Notes: generated by a model not told the origin, from the letters alone. A DNA stretch of 64,000 nt from Paramicrosporidium saccamoebae (GCA_002794465.1 MTSL01000107.1:1-64000), one strand, 5' to 3'. Shown: positions 47,388 to 56,909, numbered from the stretch's first letter. Translations and numbers: made by a program.

Positions 47388-49100
47388 TTATAATATGTCC
47401 AAGATACTCAGTAGAACCGTAATGACTGCAACACAGAATGGAGCAAAAAACATTAAACTAATACTCACTCTTTGAGTGGAAGCAACAGTATAATTGACCT
47501 TTGAGCCACGTGAAGCACGGGGTTCTGCTACTAGTACTGGGGCAGTGGTGTGGCCTTTAAGAATTGTACGTGGTATACAACTGAAAAAATCTACGGTGGC
47601 AAGCTGCTCCTTGACACACTGTTGAACAACCCCATAGCTATGGGAGGTGGGGGAGTAAAGCTGGTCCAAAACATCATCAGTAAATGAAAAGCCCAGATTC
47701 TCCATGTGGAATAGGCTCACACATATCGTACGAGCGATGGCTTTACAGTAGGCTATAATGGGGTAATTTTCTTTGTGGAACTTTACACCAGATTTTGTCG
47801 ATATCAATGGCCCATTTGGCGTTACTAATGCGGCTTTTAGAACCACAAGCAACGAGGTCACGGTTTTCAGGGCCAGATCGCGATGTGCACCACGATACGT
47901 GATCGGCGATCGGAATTTTGGGTTAAATACGGTGGCATCGGCCAAGTTTTCATATGTACTCCACCATTGTAAAATGCCGCGCATATCTACGCTATCCGGT
48001 CTCGTTGAAGACGCTATTATGTCTTGTTGCAATACTTTAACAACACTTCTCCATCTCTGAACATGTTGTGGCAAATCTGCCAACACAAGGGGACAATGTA
48101 AATAGTTTTGTGAAATGAGGGCAAATTTTTGTCTCAACACATTATCGTTGATGGTAATCAATCCTAGATCGCGGACCATTCTGAACGTGTTGCACAAGAG
48201 AACCGGTGGTAGATCCTTGACCTTGTGTTTTTTCACATAATCCAGGACAAACTGATGGTTCTCTTTCACATGTCGTTTGGATGCGAGCGCCAGTACCGTG
48301 TCCATATAAAGCAATTTTCCGTGCCACAGCGCCCGTCTCGCTGGCGTCATTAACTTGGTACAGTTTTCAACATATTCTAATAGTACTGGGTAAAATTTGT
48401 GCCGGCTAGGTCCAGTCAGGAATTCTTCAAGTGCCGTAAAGAATTCAGCATCGTCTACAATAACTCCCCGGATCGTTACGGGGTGAGACTGACCTAGTGA
48501 GGCAATGACGGTACTAACAGTAGTGAGCTTGCAACCGAGGTCGTAGTGCAAGGCCACATCTTTGTTACCAGTCGCCCATAGCGCATCATTCAGATCATAA
48601 GCCATTTCGGGGATCAATCGAATCACTTCCTTAACAGAGTCCGTACAATAATAAAATTCTGGCCTGAATCCCTGATTCCTAAGGATGCATCTCATGTCCT
48701 CGTCGGTAAAGTATCTTTGTCTGTCGGGGAGGTAGCCAAGTGTGGTAGGCCGGTAAAGGTGCAAGTTAGGTCGTAGACTCTCTACTAACTCGGCATTATG
48801 TGAGCAGAGACGGAACGAGAGCAGCACCGGATGTAAATCGGGTCGTGGGAGAAACTTGCGAACCATTTCCTGTGCCCTCTTGGGACCAATTTCCTGCGAG
48901 TCGTAAAAATGCTTGAGCCATCCATTACTGGTGACAAGTAGCCGAAAGAGATAGTTAATGCTCATTTCACAGTTCAAATCGTACGAATTGAACCACTTCA
49001 TAATCTCTGTATAGGATAGTTCATAAAAGATTGAATTAGATGACAGATCCATGAGGCTTGCACTAGTAGCGGAGATTAAAAACACTGAAAGGACCCTCAT
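47388..49100 (-). CDS. Tandem-family protein 3, membrane-anchored
   Basis: 570 residues from ATG 49100 with a signal peptide (MRVLSVFLISATSASLM). Landmarks are HPVLLSFRLCSHN, FTDEDMRCILRNQGFRPEF, AYDLNDALW, LMTPARRALWHGKLL and CKAIARTICVSLF. Unlike proteins 1 and 2, it ends in a hydrophobic segment (SISLMFFAPFCVAVITVLL) that would anchor it by the C-terminus. The segment FFTALEEFLTGPS is shared only with protein 4. Position and spacing indicate serial duplication along one strand. Confidence 0.75.
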   Translation of the reverse strand: MRVLSVFLISATSASLMDLSSNSIFYELSYTEIMKWFNSYDLNCEMSINYLFRLLVTSNGWLKHFYDSQEIGPKRAQEMVRKFLPRPDLHPVLLSFRLCSHNAELVESLRPNLHLYRPTTLGYLPDRQRYFTDEDMRCILRNQGFRPEFYYCTDSVKEVIRLIPEMAYDLNDALWATGNKDVALHYDLGCKLTTVSTVIASLGQSHPVTIRGVIVDDAEFFTALEEFLTGPSRHKFYPVLLEYVENCTKLMTPARRALWHGKLLYMDTVLALASKRHVKENHQFVLDYVKKHKVKDLPPVLLCNTFRMVRDLGLITINDNVLRQKFALISQNYLHCPLVLADLPQHVQRWRSVVKVLQQDIIASSTRPDSVDMRGILQWWSTYENLADATVFNPKFRSPITYRGAHRDLALKTVTSLLVVLKAALVTPNGPLISTKSGVKFHKENYPIIAYCKAIARTICVSLFHMENLGFSFTDDVLDQLYSPTSHSYGVVQQCVKEQLATVDFFSCIPRTILKGHTTAPVLVAEPRASRGSKVNYTVASTQRVSISLMFFAPFCVAVITVLLSILDIL

Positions 49101-49517
49101 TGTCAGTTTGAACCGCGGTAATTATTTTGCAATTTATATTAGTGTAAGACTAATATTAGGACGGGCGTACGGAGCCCAAAGACCAGCCACCGGACTTTGA
49201 ATCGCAGTGCTTTAACTATTTGCACTGTTAGTATAAAAGGCTTTCTATTGTACCCTATAACCAGCGATCGGTAGTCAGTAGTCGTCAGTAGTCTGTGGTC
49301 TGTGGTCTGTGGTCTGTGGTCTGTGGTCTGTGGTCTGTGATTCATTTACTCTGATCGACCCTGCATCCGCTCTATATTCACTCTGAACTCTTTATTAATA
49401 GCTTTTTAGCGACAGGGTGGCAAAGTCCAAGCTCAAAATCCTTACCAAAATGATAAAACGTCCAAACTCAAGCTCAACATTCTTGCCAAAATAACAAAAT
49501 TTCCAAGCTCAAAATTC
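49101..49517. repeat. GTCTGTG heptamer array and 35-bp minisatellite
   Basis: About 49268-49342: a GTAGTCA block followed by six to seven perfect GTCTGTG heptamers. About 49425-49590: four units of roughly 35 bp built on CCAAGCTCAAAATTCTTACC then AAAATGACAAAA, which continue past 49518 into the 3' end of the next coding sequence. Confidence 0.7.
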
Positions 49518-51200
49518 TTACCAAAACGACAAAAAATTCAAGCTCAAGCCCAGAATTATCACCAAAATGGCAAAATGTCCAAGATTAAGACTCGAATCAT
49601 TACCAACGGTAGATAATGTGATATCGTGCTCTCGGGCTGGGGATGGGGCTTTCGCATAGCGTTTAAAGACGAAAATTGGAATTGCTAACAACTCGATTTT
49701 CTTAAGCTCATCCTTGACGCACTGTTGGAGGGTTCCAGGAGAATCAACAGAGTAAAATTTATCCAAAGCCGCATGGCTGAAAGAAAATCCCAGATCGCCC
49801 ACATGGAATAGATTTGCGCAAATCGTACGAGCAAACGCTTTACAATGATCCAGATGGCGATAGTTTTCGGTAAACTCAGTACAAGATTCCGTGTACACTA
49901 ATGGCCCCCTCAGCTCTATCAATATGGATTTCAGCACCTCGAGCAGCGCCTCAACTGTTCCAATTTCTCGCTCGCCGGACGAGTCACGATAGATGATTGG
50001 TGGCTGGATAATCGGGTTAAAAAGAATGGCATCTGCTAGAATTTCGTATGCGCCCCACCAGTTCAAGAGACTCTCTTCATTCATGACTTTATCCGGTCTC
50101 TCCAGTGACGTTCTATACTGGCGCTGAAGGGCCTTGACGTCATATCTCCATCTTTGAACATGTTGCGATAGATCGTCCAGTACGGCCAGAGAGTCTGACA
50201 TATACACTGAAATTTTCATAAATTTCTTTCTCAACGCTTCATTGTCCGAATGTATTAGCCCCAGCTCCCTGGTCCTTTTAAATATCTTTCGTAGAGTGTA
50301 CGGTGGCAAAGATTCCAAATTGTGCTCCTCCACATAGGCTAGAAAGAATATTAGATAATCTGTTAAACCTGACTGGGAGCAGCGTATCAGTTGTTTGTAC
50401 GCCAATAAAAGACATTTGCCGTGCCACAGGGCACCTCTTGCTGGTGTCATGTGCTCAGTTTCCTTTTTAATGCCTCTCAACAGTACTGGGTAATGGTCAT
50501 GCCAGCTAGGTCCAGTCAGGAATCCTTCAAGTGCCGTGAAGAATTCAGCGTCGTCTGCAATAACCCTCGGAATCGATACGGGATGAGGCTGGTCTGATGA
50601 GGTGATGGCGGCACTAATAGTGATGAGTCTGTAGCCGAGATCATGTTGCAAGGGCACGTCCTTATTACCAGCCGCCCATAGTGCGTCATTCAGATCATAA
50701 GACATTTCTGGGACCAACCGAATCACTTCTTTAACGAAATTGTTATGCCAGTAAAATTCTGGCCGGAATCCTTGCTTCTTAAAGATGCATTTCATGTCCT
50801 CATCGGTGAAGTGATTGTTAAGGACAGTTTCGCAAGTAAAGTGTGTTGGGCTGTAGTTTTGTAAATGTGGTCGTATAATATTCACCAAGCCGCTATTCAT
50901 CGAGCAGAATCGAAATGAAAGCAAGGTTGGGTGTAAATTGGGCTGTGGAAGGAGCTTTTGAATCATTTTTTGTGCTCTCTTATATTCAATTTCGAAAAAG
51001 TCGTAGAGGTAGCCGTACAACTCATTTTCCGATTGAATTAGCTGTGCGATGGTATTGATACTCACGTCACAGTCAAGGTCATATGACTGAATAAGCGCTT
51101 GAATACTTTCGTAATGTAGCTCATTGAAAATCGAATTGAAAGATGTCCTAACAACAACAGCATGGACTACATAGAGGACGAATATTGCAAGAACCCGCAT
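49518..51200 (-). CDS. Tandem-family protein 4, membrane-anchored
   Basis: 560 residues from ATG 51200, giving the signal peptide MRVLAIFVLYVVHAVVVR; a longer in-frame non-ATG start is rejected. Landmarks are HPTLLSFRFCSMN, FTDEDMKCIFKKQGFRPEF, SYDLNDALWAAGNKD, HMTPARGALWHGK (one Arg changed to Gly) and CKAFARTICANLF. The C-terminal hydrophobic tail (LGHFAILVIILGLSLNFLSFW) is encoded by the first units of the 35-bp minisatellite that continues beyond the stop. Function unknown. Confidence 0.75.
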   Translation of the reverse strand: MRVLAIFVLYVVHAVVVRTSFNSIFNELHYESIQALIQSYDLDCDVSINTIAQLIQSENELYGYLYDFFEIEYKRAQKMIQKLLPQPNLHPTLLSFRFCSMNSGLVNIIRPHLQNYSPTHFTCETVLNNHFTDEDMKCIFKKQGFRPEFYWHNNFVKEVIRLVPEMSYDLNDALWAAGNKDVPLQHDLGYRLITISAAITSSDQPHPVSIPRVIADDAEFFTALEGFLTGPSWHDHYPVLLRGIKKETEHMTPARGALWHGKCLLLAYKQLIRCSQSGLTDYLIFFLAYVEEHNLESLPPYTLRKIFKRTRELGLIHSDNEALRKKFMKISVYMSDSLAVLDDLSQHVQRWRYDVKALQRQYRTSLERPDKVMNEESLLNWWGAYEILADAILFNPIIQPPIIYRDSSGEREIGTVEALLEVLKSILIELRGPLVYTESCTEFTENYRHLDHCKAFARTICANLFHVGDLGFSFSHAALDKFYSVDSPGTLQQCVKDELKKIELLAIPIFVFKRYAKAPSPAREHDITLSTVGNDSSLNLGHFAILVIILGLSLNFLSFW

Positions 51201-51953
51201 TGGAAGAACCCGAATCGTGGTCAAAGCGTTGCGTAGCGGGGGTGGTGCCACGTACTTTGTCACTATTACTCAGTTGGGGAGCAAGAGCCCTTTTTATTAA
51301 AGTACTTAGTGCCCTTATATGCCGCCACCCTTAATATGATTGGAATGGATTCTAGGATCGCTATCTGAGTTGGGGCCCCCAATCTTACGCGGATACTGCC
51401 TAGCAAACTCTTTTATAGACTCCACACTAGAGTGACAACATGTTGAAATGGATTGATTCAAAGCGGCGCCTCAATGGCTGGTTCACTCTAAAGAAGGAAC
51501 GTTCCAGTCAGTCTACCACAAATGAACTGCGCTCTATTAATCACTTGAGATTTACTAAACATGTCGGAATTAAACGTTGATGACCCGAGTATCCTGGTAG
51601 GAAGCATGGTGTGTTGCTAAACGATATCCGCTTATGAATAGTAATCTCCATAGCTACCCCACAATCTGGTGTGTAAAGACGCTTTGAACAAGGCAATACT
51701 CCCAACACGCATTTTATTTTCAAGGCAATATTCACAAATGCCTGGTGCCTTATGACCCCGATCCAAATTCAGATAGTGGCTTCATTAGTCAAATTTGCCG
51801 TATTGGGGGTGGCAATTTACAATTACGCTACGTCTTTTCATAGCCGAATTTTCCACTAGACTCATTGGTTCTTTAGAATAGAGAGATTATTGGTTCTTAA
51901 AACTCGTGGGTCGTTAGCCCCGGAGGCCCGGGCCTGCGAGTACCAGGTGAAGC
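51201..51953. other. 753-bp intergenic region with a family B repeat
   Basis: Family B occupies about 51286-51405 (see next entry). The rest holds a 64-codon leftward open frame (51541-51735) with no protein-like support and a CCTTAT-rich stretch. An ATTGG element near 51864 lies about 90 bp before the DNase-like gene. Nothing else is recognised. Confidence 0.45.
51286..51405 (+). repeat. Dispersed repeat family B, uninterrupted copy
   Basis: TTTTTATTAAAGTA at the left is followed by TGATTGGAATGG, AGGATCGCTATCTGAGTTGG and GCGGATACTGCCTAGCA. The same blocks are split by a family A insertion at 30808-31140. No coding capacity and no clear inverted ends are visible. Confidence 0.6.
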
Positions 51954-52940
51954 ATGCATATTCTACCCTTGTTTGTGCTTTTTAGCACAGTCTATGCTCT
52001 AGACTGCAACCAAGTCAAGCGAACCCCACAGGTACAGCCAGCGTCGTATCGCGGCACTGGTGCAGCGAGCCGTTCAAAGTTTGAAACGCTAGTACGTGCT
52101 CAAGCCACGCTAGCCAACCCGGCCATCCCAGCTGTATGCGACGAGGCATTTAGAGTGGTAACCTACAATATCCACTACCACCGCGACCTACATGACAGTG
52201 CTGGTAATAATGATCTGGTCAAGGGCGACTTGCTTAAATTTAACCCGTCTGCAGTGATCTTTCAAGAAGTCGAGGCGAACAGTAATGCACGGCAGGAGTT
52301 TGATAAGATGCTCGACAGTCTTGGATACAGGAATCGTGTATTTGCTGCAGCCAAGAGCGCTTGGTTGGGAAACATGATTGCAAGCAAATACCCTCTGACA
52401 AGCATCGGAAAGGTCGAGTTGAGCAGCGTGCGCGTCCTGGTTGCTGCCAGCGCCGTTATTGATGGTAAAAAACTTGCCATCCTGGGGACGCATTTGGAGG
52501 TTGGTAGCTCGGATTCTCGACAAAAAGAGGTCCAACACATCCTAGACTATATCAAGAACACAATCTCACCAACATATGACCGCTACGTACTAGGTGGTGA
52601 TATGAATGCGCACTGGAATTCAGCTGAAATCAAGACGCTTAGAAACAGTGGACGGCTGGCCGAAGTTTTTGAGACTCTTAAGGCTGACAATCCCAAATAC
52701 ACTTGTTGGGCAGGCACGACCATTGATTTCATCTTTGCAAGTCCCGTCCTTTCCAAGGAGCTATACGGGGCCTATGTTTATCAGACCATCAGCAGCGACC
52801 ATCTTCCTGTCATGGTGGATCTCAAAGGCAGTCCAGAGAAGAATGCTGCGATCCAGTCGGGTATTACGACTGAGAAGCCTTCAAAGAGTCGCTGGCGGAG
52901 AATTCTAGAGTACTTTTATTTTCCTTTTCCCTGGTGGTGA
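51954..52940 (+). CDS. Secreted DNase I-like endonuclease/exonuclease/phosphatase
   Basis: 328 residues with a signal peptide (MHILPLFVLFSTVYALDC). All hallmark residues of the EEP fold are present: N72 in TYNIHY, E105 in FQEVE, H180 in GTHLE, D216 and N218 in GGDMNAHW, D258 in TIDFIFAS, and D282-H283 in SSDHLPV. This is a metal-dependent phosphodiesterase fold, so a secreted nuclease or phosphatase is expected. The substrate cannot be read. For an endoparasite a DNase feeding on host nucleic acid would make sense, but that is speculation. A dead paralogue follows immediately. Confidence 0.85.
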   Translation: MHILPLFVLFSTVYALDCNQVKRTPQVQPASYRGTGAASRSKFETLVRAQATLANPAIPAVCDEAFRVVTYNIHYHRDLHDSAGNNDLVKGDLLKFNPSAVIFQEVEANSNARQEFDKMLDSLGYRNRVFAAAKSAWLGNMIASKYPLTSIGKVELSSVRVLVAASAVIDGKKLAILGTHLEVGSSDSRQKEVQHILDYIKNTISPTYDRYVLGGDMNAHWNSAEIKTLRNSGRLAEVFETLKADNPKYTCWAGTTIDFIFASPVLSKELYGAYVYQTISSDHLPVMVDLKGSPEKNAAIQSGITTEKPSKSRWRRILEYFYFPFPWW

Positions 52941-53130
52941 GAGTGCAATTCCACACCGTTAGTAACACCTAGAACTTTGTATTGGATATTGCAGTAAAAT
53001 TGCCATTTGAAAAATGTTGGAACCTCTGGCCTTTCTGGACTAATTCTCCAATCACAATAAAAAGTAATGTCGTCGCTGATTGGCTGCCTGCCCAGCACAA
53101 GCCAGGCTACAGTACCTGGTCACCAAGGAT

Positions 53131-54144
53131 ATGCTACTTGCCGTCTGGCTGCTTTGTCTCCAAGTACTGCTGGCCGAAAAATGCAGCAAAGTGAATAGAA
53201 GGCCACAAGTGCAACCGCCAAGCTTTGGTCTCATCCAACATGGAGACAAGCACAAATACGCACAACACGTCCAACGCTACGTGGCGAGCAACAAAGAGAT
53301 CCCAGCAGTATGCGACGAGGCTGTACGAGTGGCAATCTTTAATGTGAATCGTCTTGTCGACCTGTTGGAATCAAGGCCAAATAGTGCCATGCTCAGAAAA
53401 GACCTCGAGACACTGCAGCCCACAGTGGTGGTGCTCCGAAATGTTCCACCCGCGGGTGCTGAACTCGGTCGGTTTGAAAGTATTCTGGAAAGTCTCAACT
53501 ACCGATACCGCGCTGCCTGCCATGCCAGTACATTTGGGAACATGATTGCCAGCAGAATGCCGCTGATCCCTATAACGCAGGCGGATTTGGGGTATGGCTG
53601 CTGTCTCCTCGCCGGAAGTGTGCGTGTCGGTGAAGACAATGTCGCAATCATTGGCACGGCCCTTTCCACAAACGAGGAACGCCTTGCTGAGCAGACAAAA
53701 AAGGTTGTCAGATTCATTGAAGCATCCATCACCCCCACCCATCCAAACTTTGTTTTGGCGGGAAATTTTCCTGCTGTTTGGGACTCGGTCGCTTTAAGGA
53801 CAATCCATGAGAACAAAGGCTTCTCCGACGTGTTTCGTGAATTAAAGGTCCAAGTGCCTAACTATACATTCTGGAATGGGAGAGTGGAGGATTATTTGTT
53901 TGTCAGTGCACCTAGGGGAACGATTCTACCGGATGCAACAGTGCGAAAGCCACCACTAGGCGCATACACCTTCCAAACTCTCAGCAGTACCAACTTGCCA
54001 GTCGCGGTGGATCTGGATGGCGCCCCTGAAAATCCACACTTCAACGATCGTAAAGATAGATGGATTTGGACGGGGATTGGAAGCGCCGCAGTGTTTATTG
54101 TAGTCCTTGTAGCATGTATGATTATCCAAAAGGTTCGCCGTTAA
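53131..54144 (+). CDS. Catalytically dead EEP-fold paralogue with membrane anchor
   Basis: 337 residues from ATG 53131, giving signal peptide MLLAVWLLCLQVLLAEKC. The gene aligns along its length with its neighbour (RRPQVQPPSF, IPAVCDEAVRV, FGNMIASRMPL, GAYTFQTLSS). Most active-site positions are altered: E105 becomes N104, H180 becomes A177, D216 and N218 become N212 and P214, and the D-H pair becomes T287-N288. N71 and D254 remain. It ends with a membrane helix (about 314-333, GSAAVFIVVLVACMII) that the neighbour lacks. The frame is intact, so this looks like a repurposed binding protein, not a decaying gene. A CCAAT box (GATTGGCTG) lies 50 bp upstream. Confidence 0.82.
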   Translation: MLLAVWLLCLQVLLAEKCSKVNRRPQVQPPSFGLIQHGDKHKYAQHVQRYVASNKEIPAVCDEAVRVAIFNVNRLVDLLESRPNSAMLRKDLETLQPTVVVLRNVPPAGAELGRFESILESLNYRYRAACHASTFGNMIASRMPLIPITQADLGYGCCLLAGSVRVGEDNVAIIGTALSTNEERLAEQTKKVVRFIEASITPTHPNFVLAGNFPAVWDSVALRTIHENKGFSDVFRELKVQVPNYTFWNGRVEDYLFVSAPRGTILPDATVRKPPLGAYTFQTLSSTNLPVAVDLDGAPENPHFNDRKDRWIWTGIGSAAVFIVVLVACMIIQKVRR

Positions 54145-54280
54145 CAGCTGGACTAGCATCAGCTGCGTCCCAATCCTCGGCTCTCAGCCTTGGCCGTCCA
54201 AGAGACGCGCGATTGACTATCTCCCTCTCACACCCAACACCCTTCAATAGTAAACAATTTATTATCCCGCCTTGACTCAA

Positions 54281-54643
54281 TTAGAGCATGTAGAACATAG
54301 CTAAGCTACCGACAAAGGCAGCAACCATTCCGGCCAAACCAGCAAAGTTCTGTCTGGCAGCATTCTCGGAAGTCTCAGTGGTGGAGGAGGAAGAAGTGCT
54401 GCTGCTCTCGGTCTCAGTGGTGGTCTGGGTGGCGAGGATGGAGCTCACTAGGGAGGACAGGTCGCTCTCGTATTCGGTAAACTCGCCAGTGAAAGTGGTT
54501 TGTGCGCTGATCTGAGAGAGGATGGAGGAGTGGAGCTCTGCGTTATCAGAGATGATGGACGAAACAAATGCCGGGACGTTGCGGCCAGCTGAGGCACAGG
54601 ACAAGAAGGCGAGGGCGAGGAAGAAGGCGACGAGCTTGTACAT
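54281..54643 (-). CDS. Small Ser/Thr-rich GPI-type surface protein
   Basis: 120 residues from ATG 54643. A signal peptide (MYKLVAFFLALAFLSCASAG) is followed by a short helical part and a Ser/Thr/Glu-rich stalk (TTTETESSSTSSSSTTETSE). A hydrophobic C-terminus (AGLAGMVAAFVGSLAMFYML) without a basic tail is typical of GPI-attachment signals. A likely omega site is around N93-A95. It resembles fungal GPI wall proteins in design. The GPI remodelling enzyme PGAP3 is encoded 2.6 kb away, though clustering may be chance. Confidence 0.7.
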   Translation of the reverse strand: MYKLVAFFLALAFLSCASAGRNVPAFVSSIISDNAELHSSILSQISAQTTFTGEFTEYESDLSSLVSSILATQTTTETESSSTSSSSTTETSENAARQNFAGLAGMVAAFVGSLAMFYML

Positions 54644-55056
54644 TGAGGCGTTGTGTGGGCGTCTGTTTGTCCTCCCTTTTATGCCGCGACATCTTTGTTT
54701 GAATTTCCCATTTAGGCAGCATGGCCAAATTTGGAAATATTAGTTTAAAGACGGTAAACAGTGGGCTAGTCAGTGTTAAATACCAGTGTAAACTTAAACG
54801 AGACGAGGAGGGACGAAATGAGATGAGGCAGGATGAAAACCCGTTTATTGCTAATCCTAAAATCGTAAGCATGCACATCTCAACGTCCTCAACTACTCAC
54901 AGCTAACCAATCTAACATTCGCCCTATCGACTCACCGACGATAAACAGCGAATTAATGCCGCCAACTCCCTCTACTAAACAAAGCCAATCGTATGAATAT
55001 TCCTTTATTAGATCGTGAATCGAGACAATGAACTAGCCAATGGTTGGGCCAATGGT
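54644..55056. other. Intergenic region with a family A fragment
   Basis: At about 54838-54925 a reverse-orientation fragment of family A is recognisable (TTGCTAATCCTAAAAT, CACATCTCAACGTCCTCAA). Upstream of it is a GAGGCAGGATGA-type purine-rich stretch. The small surface protein has its promoter at the left edge. No gene is supported. Confidence 0.5.
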
Positions 55057-55986
55057 TTAGTCAAAGAGTCCCATTCCCATCTCCTCCTCAGACTCGGATT
55101 CAACCTTGGCGGGAGCAGCAGCAGCAGCGGCGGGGGCAGCGGCAGAGGAAGAAGTAGCAGCGACAGCAACAGGATTCTTCAAAGCCTCCTTAATCTTATC
55201 AACGGCCTCGAAAGAGTAGTTCTCGCAAGCCAAACCAACAGAAAGAATCTTCTTGTAGGCATTGACCATGAGATGAGGAGCAGAGGCAACGGTCGGGAAC
55301 TTGGCGGCCAAGGAGAGAGAAGCAATGTTCTTAATCGCAGCCTGGAGATGCTTGCTGAGGACATCATCGGTAATATCCAACATGGAGGGGGAGAAGAGAG
55401 AACCATCATCGTAAACCTCCACGACAGTCAAACCAAAGGTGAAGGGTGCAAGACCCAACATGTTCAGGAGAGCAGCCTCAGAGGCACCAACCTTCTTACC
55501 AGCCTTCAAGAGCAACACCTCGTTGGGGATCTCAATAGCTCCCTTCACGACCTTGGTGGAGATACCGAGGGCCTGGAAAAAGGTGGTCTTGTTGGGGTCA
55601 ATACCAGTGTTACCAGCTGGCACGTGAATGTTGCTCTGCGCAACCAGACCGACCTTGGCGGCAGCCTGGACACGGTTGGCAACCATAAGGTCACGGACAG
55701 TCTTGAGATCACCGTTGGTGAAGACCAATCCAACGTTGCCGCGGATGCACGGAACAATGGCCTCCAACTTGGGGTTCTCAGCCACGACCTCCTTCATGGC
55801 CTTGCGGACCATGGTGTTCTTTCCCATCAGTACAACAGCCTGATCGCGCAGCGAGCTGCGGATCTGGTGCATCTGGGTGGATGCGACATTGTCGACATTC
55901 ACAATGAAGATGCGGTTGTAGTCGCGGAACAAGCGACGGACCTTTTCAAAATAATCAACTTTTCTCTGGCTGTCTCCCTTTGCCAT
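55057..55986 (-). CDS. RPP0: Ribosomal stalk protein uL10 (P0)
   Basis: 309 residues, start ATG 55986. The N-terminal rRNA-binding domain (RRLFRDYNRIFIVNVDNV, LMGKNTMVRKAM), the GNVGLVFTNGDL segment and FNMLGL-type NMLGLAPFTFGLTV are present. An Ala-rich hinge leads to the conserved acidic C-terminus EEEMGMGLFD, which binds elongation factors. P0 anchors the P1/P2 stalk on the 60S subunit. Strong codon bias leaves a 336-codon open frame on the opposite strand, which is a shadow. A possible 36-nt leader intron lies just upstream. Confidence 0.97.
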   Translation of the reverse strand: MAKGDSQRKVDYFEKVRRLFRDYNRIFIVNVDNVASTQMHQIRSSLRDQAVVLMGKNTMVRKAMKEVVAENPKLEAIVPCIRGNVGLVFTNGDLKTVRDLMVANRVQAAAKVGLVAQSNIHVPAGNTGIDPNKTTFFQALGISTKVVKGAIEIPNEVLLLKAGKKVGASEAALLNMLGLAPFTFGLTVVEVYDDGSLFSPSMLDITDDVLSKHLQAAIKNIASLSLAAKFPTVASAPHLMVNAYKKILSVGLACENYSFEAVDKIKEALKNPVAVAATSSSAAAPAAAAAAPAKVESESEEEMGMGLFD

Positions 55987-56032
55987 CTTAACTGTTTAGT
56001 GATCAAGGGGTTCTTTCGAATTTAAAGACAAC

Positions 56033-56068
56033 CTAATAATAAGACGGATGGATGAATGCGAAACGTAC
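56033..56068 (-). other. Possible 36-nt 5'UTR intron of uL10
   Basis: On the minus strand GTACGT (donor) at 56068 and TATTAG (acceptor) at 56033 frame a 36-nt segment of the same size class as the 21 coding introns in this window. It lies 47 bp before the uL10 ATG. There is no protein continuity to prove it. Confidence 0.35.
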
Positions 56069-56276
56069 CAACTCCTAGACGGAAACGATGCCGGACCCCC
56101 GGCTTCGACCGGCTCAATAAGAGACGGCAAGCCTAATGAGCCAATCCGATGTATATCGCGGCATTAGCAAGCAGGCAGGCAGTAAAGATTTCTTATTGAA
56201 ATCCACATTCGGTATTATTGTTTTCCGGATTTAGCGGGTCGGCTCACTAGGCATCAGAACATACAATATTGTTTAT

Positions 56277-56909
56277 CTACGATGCTACCCTGCTAACAAG
56301 ATTTGGCGGCGATGGTTCTGACCGAGAAGAGTTTCGTATCTTTTCCACAACATACATCAAAGCTTGTCTACTCTTATTCAAGTGTTCGCCAAACCTGCTG
56401 ACGCCCAGCCCTTCCAGCCTGGATGCCAGTCCAGTCCACCTCCCCAGTCCACAGTTGAACTTTGCATGTGTTTCGATCAAAGTCCTACAAATGATATTAG
56501 TCGTTAACGGCCATTTACCAAGAGTCATCCTCGTGGCTCCTTGAAAATGTCTGTATCTCCTCAACACTCATGAAACGACGATGAGAAAGGTTGTGCGTGC
56601 GTGTCTCCATGGTGCCACTCCTCGGATCCACAATACTCAACTCTATCACATACGCCTCCCTTGACTTTAGCAGTGACTGCAGCCATGTAGGAACACCCGA
56701 ACCTGCCGTTTTTAAGAGCAACCGTATAGAGTGCAGGCGTCCGTCTGCGTCAACGTGGCGGGAGAGGACGTCAGTGGCAAGGACATGCGAAGCGAGGGGG
56801 TTAGGGTATTTTTGAAACAGCGCCATAGTGACAGATTCCCAATGATGTCTACGGTAAATTATCAACGACCAAAGTACTCAAATTTCTGGCGATGGGAAAA
56901 TATCTTCAT
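56277..56909 (-). CDS. UPS/PRELI-family mitochondrial phospholipid transfer protein
   Basis: Three exons (56909-56878, 56848-56519, 56484-56277), with 29- and 34-nt introns, give 189 residues. Splicing yields MKIFSHRQKFEHHWESVTMA, then LFQKYPNPLASHVLATDVLS, VDPRSGTMET and a C-terminal helix (GEHLNKSRQALMYVVEKI). The YPNP motif, the LHS-x-RLL strand and the end helix match PRELID3/Ups2, which with Mdm35/TRIAP1 moves phosphatidylserine across the mitochondrial intermembrane space. A role alongside tafazzin in mitochondrial lipids is plausible. Confidence 0.87.

Noticed and set aside
43715-51200. Four-gene array as remains of an LTR or virus-like element
   Set aside because: No terminal repeats, reverse transcriptase, integrase or capsid features are present. 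The genes have signal peptides and intact frames.
51541-51735. A 64-codon leftward frame between family 4 and the DNase-like gene
   Set aside because: No signal peptide, family resemblance or supporting promoter; short frames of this size are expected by chance.
55015-56025. A 336-codon open frame on the + strand across the uL10 gene
   Set aside because: It is the exact antisense of uL10, created by strong codon bias. The minus-strand product is an unmistakable ribosomal protein.
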